NCBI GenBank assembly: GCA_041391505.1
Contig: JAWKNW010000002.1
Location: 186,001-250,000 of the forward strand
Origin: Rhodothermales bacterium
GTDB taxonomy: Bacteria > Bacteroidota > Rhodothermia > Rhodothermales > JAHQVL01
Length of the DNA: 64,000 nt
Reading direction: 5' to 3'
Shown here: in pieces, positions 59,563 to 64,000 of the stretch
Numbering within the stretch: the stretch's first letter is position 1
Layout of the letters: the number at the start of each line of letters is the position of its first letter
Program-made: the position numbers and the translations under genes
The notes under the pieces: generated by a model
Database searches by the model: none
Told to the model about the DNA's origin: nothing
What the model saw: the letters and a program-made list of their open reading frames with translations, nothing else

Positions 59563-60825
59563 TCAGTCGACAAACACCAGATCCTGCTGCAGAAAGCGCT
59601 CGAGTTGCACGAGGTTGACGTAGTAGTTGCGGAGGGCCTCATAGTAGCGCGCCTGGGCCGCCAGATAGGTCCGCTGGGTGTCGAGCAGGGTGAGGAGATC
59701 GAGCTGGCCGAGCTGGTAGCCTTCGCGCGTCCGGGCGAGGAGATCGTCCGCCAGAGCCTGGACCGTATCGGCGTACCGATCGATGGTGAGTTTGCTCGTC
59801 TGGTACCCGTGCCAGGCGCGCTCGATGTCGCGCTTCAGCCCCAGCTGGATGTCCTGCCGGTTCCAGGCATCGTACTGCTCCCGCGCCCGGGCCTGCTGGA
59901 TGGCGCCCCGGTTGTTGAGCGCGAACCAGAGCGGCACGGTGAACCCGACCTCGAAGGCCCGGTACCGGTAGCCGTTGCCGAAGTCCTGCGGCCAGTAGTT
60001 GATATGAAGCTGGGGCAGGGCCGCGCTGCGTTTCTCCTGGATCAGGATCCGCGCGGCGCGCACCGTCTCGTCGGCGCTGACGAGTTCCGGCTGCCCGGGC
60101 AGCAAGGCGATGACGTCTTCCTGCGAGATCTCCACATCCAGATAGGCCATCGTATCCGGAAACACGACGCCGTAAACCTGCTGGCCGGGGTCGATCCCGA
60201 TCACCTGGTAGAGGCTGTACCGGGCGTCTTCGTAGAGCCGGAGCCGCTCCTCGAGCGTGCTGCGGGCTTCGGAAAGCTGGAGGTCGATCTTCATCTCGTC
60301 GAGTTCGGCGGCGGCGCCGACGGCGACCTGCGCCGCGACGGCATCCTTGAGCGACTCGCCCAGTTCGACGCCCTGCAGACCCAGATGGAGCAGCTCCTGG
60401 GCGTAGAGCACCTCGGTGTAGGCCGTCTTGACGCGGCTGCGCAGGTCGCGCCGGGCGGCCTCCAGCCCGAGGGACAGCGCCCCCGACTCCGTCCCGACGC
60501 GTTTGAGCCGGTAGTAGGTCTCGAGGGGGAAATCGATCGACTGCGCGACCACCCACCGCTGCTCGTTGTAGTCGCCGCCGCCGGTGGGGATGCCCTCGCG
60601 GGCGTAACTCACCTGGGGGGCGTGGACGCCGTAGCTGGCGAGGCGTTCGCCCGATTTGGCGTCGATCTCGGCGCGAAGCCGGCCCAGCGCGGGGCTGTTC
60701 TGTTCCGCCAGCTCGAGGGCGTCCTTCACCGTGAGCCATCCCGCCGGCTGCTGCGCCGCCGCGTCGCCGGCGAGCATCGCGAACAAAAGGACGGCCGTAA
60801 AACCCGTTCTAAGCATCGTCATCAT
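59563..60825 (-). CDS. Outer-membrane efflux protein (TolC/CusC family)
   Basis: A 420-residue outer-membrane channel protein of a tripartite efflux pump. MMTMLRTGFTAVLLFAMLAGDAAAQQ is the signal peptide. Two OEP repeats are visible: LTVKDALELAEQNSPALGRLRAEIDAKSGERLASYGVHAPQVS and the second near QPELVSADETVRAARILIQEKRSAALPQLHINYWPQDFG, ending with DRYADTVQALADDLLARTREGYQLGQLDLLTLLDTQRTYLAAQARYYEALRNYYVNLVQLERFL. It overlaps the RND pump gene by 4 bp (ATGA) and is translated with it, so it works with that pump. The adaptor (CusB-like) gene is expected outside the window. Confidence 0.92.
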   Translation of the reverse strand: MMTMLRTGFTAVLLFAMLAGDAAAQQPAGWLTVKDALELAEQNSPALGRLRAEIDAKSGERLASYGVHAPQVSYAREGIPTGGGDYNEQRWVVAQSIDFPLETYYRLKRVGTESGALSLGLEAARRDLRSRVKTAYTEVLYAQELLHLGLQGVELGESLKDAVAAQVAVGAAAELDEMKIDLQLSEARSTLEERLRLYEDARYSLYQVIGIDPGQQVYGVVFPDTMAYLDVEISQEDVIALLPGQPELVSADETVRAARILIQEKRSAALPQLHINYWPQDFGNGYRYRAFEVGFTVPLWFALNNRGAIQQARAREQYDAWNRQDIQLGLKRDIERAWHGYQTSKLTIDRYADTVQALADDLLARTREGYQLGQLDLLTLLDTQRTYLAAQARYYEALRNYYVNLVQLERFLQQDLVFVD

Positions 60826-63800
60826 TCCGCTACCGCGGCCGAATGTTTGCGGCCGCGAGGTTCGGGGGTATCCTCCCAGGGCTCTGTCGGGGCGTGGATC
60901 GCGCGTCCCTTCTCGAGCCAGTGATAGATCGTGGGCAGCACCAGCAAGGTGAGCAGGGTCGCCGTGATGAGGCCGCCGATCACGACGGTAGCCAGCGGCC
61001 GCTGCACTTCGGAGCCCGGGCCGACGTTGAACGCCATCGGGATGAAGCCGAGGCTCGCCACCAGCGCCGTCATCAGCACCGGCCGGAGGCGGTCCACCGC
61101 GCCGGCGATCGTCGCTTCCCGCACCCCCATGCCGCGCTCGCGCAGGCTGTTGAGGTGAGACAGCAGCACCACGCCGTTGAGCACCGCCACGCCGAAGAGG
61201 GCGACGAAGCCGATGCTCGCCGACACCGACAGGTACAGTCCGCGGACCCACAGCAGGAAGATGCCGCCGGAGAGCGCGAACGGGAGGTTCAGGAAGATCA
61301 TCCACGCGTACCGCATCTGCCCGAAGGTGAGATACAGCAGCCCCAGGATGATCAGCAGCGCCAGCGGCACGACGATCATCAGGTGGCGCATCGCGCGCTG
61401 CTGCTCCTCGAAGGCGCCGCTGTACTCGATAAAGTTGCCGGCGGGGATGTTCACCTTCTCCGCGATCGCGTCCTGCAGGTTCGACACATAGGTCCCGATG
61501 TCGATATCCTGGATGTTGATGCCCACGATCACGCGGCGCCATCCGTTTTCCCGCGCGATTTCGCGGGGGCCTTCCTCGGCCTGGATCCGGGCCACGCGGC
61601 TGAGCGGGATGTTGTCGCCGCCCGGCAGCGGCACCGGCACGTTCATGATGTCCGCAAAGCTCGCCCGGATGGCTTCCGGGTAGCGGATCACGATGTCGAA
61701 GCGGCGCTGCCCCTCGAACACCTCGCCGGCCGCCTGCCCGCCGATGCCGGCCTCGATGATGCGCTGCACCTCGTCGACGTTGAGCCCGAACGAGGCCACC
61801 GCCGACCGGTCGATCTCGATGTTCAGATACGGCTGGCCGACGGTCTGTTCGACATAATAGTTCGCCGTCCCGGGCAGCGACGGCAGCACCCCGCTGATGG
61901 CGTCGCCCACCTGCTGGAGCACGTCGAGGTCCTCGCCGAAGACCTTGACCGCCACATCCGACTTGACGCCGCTCGTCAGCTCGTCGACGCGCATGGCGAT
62001 GGGCTGCGTGAAGTTGTACGCGAGGCCGGGTTCAGACTTCAGGTAGGGCTCGATCTCTTCCGCGATGCGTTCCTTGGTGACGCCGGCGCGCCATGCCTCG
62101 CGCGGTTTGAGGATGATCCAGACGTCGGTCTGATGCACGCCCATCCAGTCGTTCGCGAGGTCGGAGCGGCCCGTCTTGGGGACGACCGTCTGGATCTCGG
62201 GGATGTTGGCCATCAGCTTGCCGGCGAACCAGTTCGCGTTCTCCACCGACTCCTCGAGGGTGACGCTGGGCATGCGCACCTGTTCGACGAGGATCGACCC
62301 CTCGTCCAGCTCCGGCAGAAACTCCGTGCCGAGCATCGGCATCAGGATCAGCGCCGCCACCAGCACCGTCAGCGCCCCGCCGAAGATCACGAACTTGCGG
62401 TCGAGGAACGTCTCCAGGAAGCGCTGATACAGCGGGCGCAGCCATTCCATGAGGTAGTTGCGCCGGACCCGGATCCCTTTGCGGAACACGATGGCCGCCA
62501 TGGCGGGGATGTAGACGAGCGCCAGCACAAGCGATCCGAGCACGGCCGTGGCCACGGTGATGGCCATCGGGCGGAACAGGATGCCTTCCATGCCCTGGAA
62601 CGTGACGATCGGCACATAGACCAGGAGGATGATGAGGACGCCGAAGAAGATGGGGCGCGCCACTTCGCGGGCCGACTCGCGGAGGACCTCCGCCACCGGC
62701 CGGCGCTGGTTCTCCTGTAATCGGTGCACCATATTCTCGATCATCACCACCGAGCCGTCCACCACCATCCCGAAGTCGATCGCGCCGAGGCTCATCAGGT
62801 TGGCCGCCAGCCCGAACTCGCGCATGCCGATAAACGCGAAGAGCATCGAGAGGGGGATGACCGAGGCCACGAGCAGCGCGCCGGAGATTTCGCCCAGCAT
62901 GATCAGCAGCACGACGATGACGAGCATGCCGCCTTCGACCAGGTTCACCTCGAGCGTCCCCGTGGTGCGTTCGATGAGATCGGACTGGTCGTAGAACTTC
63001 TCGACGGTCACGCCCTGGGGCAGGCCGGCGTTGATCTCGTCGAGCTTGGCCTCGACGTCGCGGATGACTTCGCGGCCGTTGCCGCCGCGGAGCATCATCA
63101 CGATGCCCGTCACCACCTCGCCCTCGCCGTTTTGCGTCACGGCGCCCTGCCGCAGCTGCCGGCCTTCCTTCACCGTGGCGATGTCGCGAACGTAGATCGG
63201 GCGCTCGCCGCGCCGCGTGACCACCACCTGCTCGATATCGCCTGTCTGCCCGATCTGACCGAACCCGCGGATGATGTACTGCTCGCGGTTGTGGGTCAGG
63301 TAGTTGCCGCCCGAGACGCTGTTGTTCTGCTCGATGGCGTCCATCACCTCCTTCAGCCCGATGCCGTAGGTCCGCATCCGATCGGGCGAGACGATGACGT
63401 CGTATTGTTTGACGTACCCGCCGAAGGCCGTGATTTCCGTCACGCCGGAGACGGTCTTGAGCTGCGGCGCGACGAGCCAGTCCTGGATCGTCCGCAACTC
63501 GGTCAGCGAATAGTTGTCGCCGCGTACCCGGTACTGGTAGATCTCGCCCAGCGCGGTCGAGATGGGACCCAGCTGCGGCGCAGAGACCCCCATCGGGAGG
63601 ACATCCGCCACGCTCTGCAGGCGCTGGCTGACGAGCTGCCGGGCGAAGTAGATGTCCGTCGACTCGTCGAACTCGATCGTCACGGCCGAGAGGCCGAACT
63701 GGGAGATGGAGCGGACCTCGCGGACTTCCGGAAGACCGTTCATCGCGGTTTCGATCGGGAAGCTGACGAGTTTCTCGACTTCGAACGGCGAGTAGCGGCC

Positions 63801-63959
63801 GGCCTTCGTGATGACGAGCACCTGAACCGGGGTGACATCCGGCAGCGAGTTGATCGGCAGGTTGAGCAGCGCCGATACCCCGCCCAGCGCGATGATCAGC
63901 ACCAGTGAAAGCGCCACGAACTTCTGGCGCAGACTAAAATCGATGATCTTGTTTAGCAT
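60822..63959 (-). CDS. Heavy-metal efflux RND transporter (CusA/CzcA family)
   Basis: A 1045-residue inner-membrane proton-driven exporter of metal cations. It begins MLNKIIDFSLRQKFVALSLVLIIALGGVSALLNLPINSLPDVTPVQVLV, the HME-RND lead-in, with large periplasmic loops and about twelve membrane spans. LMSLGAIDFGMVVDGSVVMIENMVHRL (about 405-430) is the family motif with the proton-relay Asp/Glu, and GVKSDVAVKVFGEDLD with REIARENGWRRVIVGINIQDID are typical of Czc/Cus pumps. Ends in ATGA overlap with the channel gene. The metal cannot be read with certainty; both Cu/Ag (Cus) and Co/Zn/Cd (Czc) types look alike here. Whether another gene precedes is not visible. Confidence 0.93.
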   Translation of the reverse strand: MLNKIIDFSLRQKFVALSLVLIIALGGVSALLNLPINSLPDVTPVQVLVITKAGRYSPFEVEKLVSFPIETAMNGLPEVREVRSISQFGLSAVTIEFDESTDIYFARQLVSQRLQSVADVLPMGVSAPQLGPISTALGEIYQYRVRGDNYSLTELRTIQDWLVAPQLKTVSGVTEITAFGGYVKQYDVIVSPDRMRTYGIGLKEVMDAIEQNNSVSGGNYLTHNREQYIIRGFGQIGQTGDIEQVVVTRRGERPIYVRDIATVKEGRQLRQGAVTQNGEGEVVTGIVMMLRGGNGREVIRDVEAKLDEINAGLPQGVTVEKFYDQSDLIERTTGTLEVNLVEGGMLVIVVLLIMLGEISGALLVASVIPLSMLFAFIGMREFGLAANLMSLGAIDFGMVVDGSVVMIENMVHRLQENQRRPVAEVLRESAREVARPIFFGVLIILLVYVPIVTFQGMEGILFRPMAITVATAVLGSLVLALVYIPAMAAIVFRKGIRVRRNYLMEWLRPLYQRFLETFLDRKFVIFGGALTVLVAALILMPMLGTEFLPELDEGSILVEQVRMPSVTLEESVENANWFAGKLMANIPEIQTVVPKTGRSDLANDWMGVHQTDVWIILKPREAWRAGVTKERIAEEIEPYLKSEPGLAYNFTQPIAMRVDELTSGVKSDVAVKVFGEDLDVLQQVGDAISGVLPSLPGTANYYVEQTVGQPYLNIEIDRSAVASFGLNVDEVQRIIEAGIGGQAAGEVFEGQRRFDIVIRYPEAIRASFADIMNVPVPLPGGDNIPLSRVARIQAEEGPREIARENGWRRVIVGINIQDIDIGTYVSNLQDAIAEKVNIPAGNFIEYSGAFEEQQRAMRHLMIVVPLALLIILGLLYLTFGQMRYAWMIFLNLPFALSGGIFLLWVRGLYLSVSASIGFVALFGVAVLNGVVLLSHLNSLRERGMGVREATIAGAVDRLRPVLMTALVASLGFIPMAFNVGPGSEVQRPLATVVIGGLITATLLTLLVLPTIYHWLEKGRAIHAPTEPWEDTPEPRGRKHSAAVAE

Positions 63960-64000
63960 CGGACCGATGGGACAGCTGGCGGAACGCCTGGTGGAAAGGC

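Overview
The window looks like chromosome of a GC-rich member of the Bacteroidota/Rhodothermota lineage (Rhodothermales-like). Four large secreted proteins end in the Pro-Asn-Pro-Phe-Asn-Pro type C-terminal sorting domain typical of type IX secretion cargo in that group. Many starts lack a clear Shine-Dalgarno sequence, and the gene content (DUF839, DUF1080, ThuA/PQQ-dehydrogenase, GH44, Bacteroidota-type GNAT) fits. This placement is inference from content; there is no rRNA or marker gene here.

Layout. 1-4.8 kb: a sulfatase lipoprotein cut by the window edge, a small unknown protein, a thioredoxin-fold lipid/periplasm protein, and a PhoX-like (DUF839) secreted protein. 4.8-9.4 kb: a Ser/Thr kinase with TolB-like and TPR regions, divergent from a secreted sorting-domain protein. 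9.4-14 kb: a leftward group of DUF5995, GH44 glycosidase and a six-hairpin-like lipoprotein. 14.5-19.6 kb: a giant cell-surface protein with eight Ig-like repeats, then a cytochrome c/Vgb-type beta-propeller protein. 19.6-24.5 kb: two AT-rich pentapeptide-repeat genes, one fused to a TIR domain, flanking ordinary DUF1080 and HAD genes.

24.7-40.7 kb: a 16-kb integrated element lying in the 3' end of a tRNA-Lys(CTT) gene. A 14-bp copy of the tRNA 3' end marks its left edge, and the original tRNA terminator is stranded beside that copy, 16 kb from the tRNA. The right end carries a tyrosine recombinase, an AlpA-like protein, a DUF3987 replication protein, RHH and Xre regulators. The left part carries an HK97-type prohead protease, a P27-type small terminase and a HExxH protein but no large terminase, portal, capsid or tail gene. 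Between these lie likely cargo: a HEPN protein, a PadR/membrane-protein pair, a trypsin-like protease, and an overlapping DprA-like/phosphoribosyltransferase pair. The best reading is a phage satellite or a heavily reduced prophage with defence-like cargo.

40.9-64 kb: a lipoprotein, a 26-unit 19-bp tandem array, an amidase, a MATE exporter, a very large ThuA-PQQ dehydrogenase-PKD-cytochrome c-CBM fusion, a trio of paralogous small twin-arginine proteins, a 3-hydroxyisobutyrate dehydrogenase-like enzyme, a lipoprotein, IPP isomerase, a DUF4397 surface protein, a photolyase, a coiled-coil protein, a GNAT enzyme, and the outer-membrane and RND pump genes of a heavy-metal efflux system running off the right edge.

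Repeats are unusually rich. Two convergent intergenic regions hold heptad-phased inverted arrays able to form long hairpins, and the 41-42 kb gap holds two adjacent tandem arrays.
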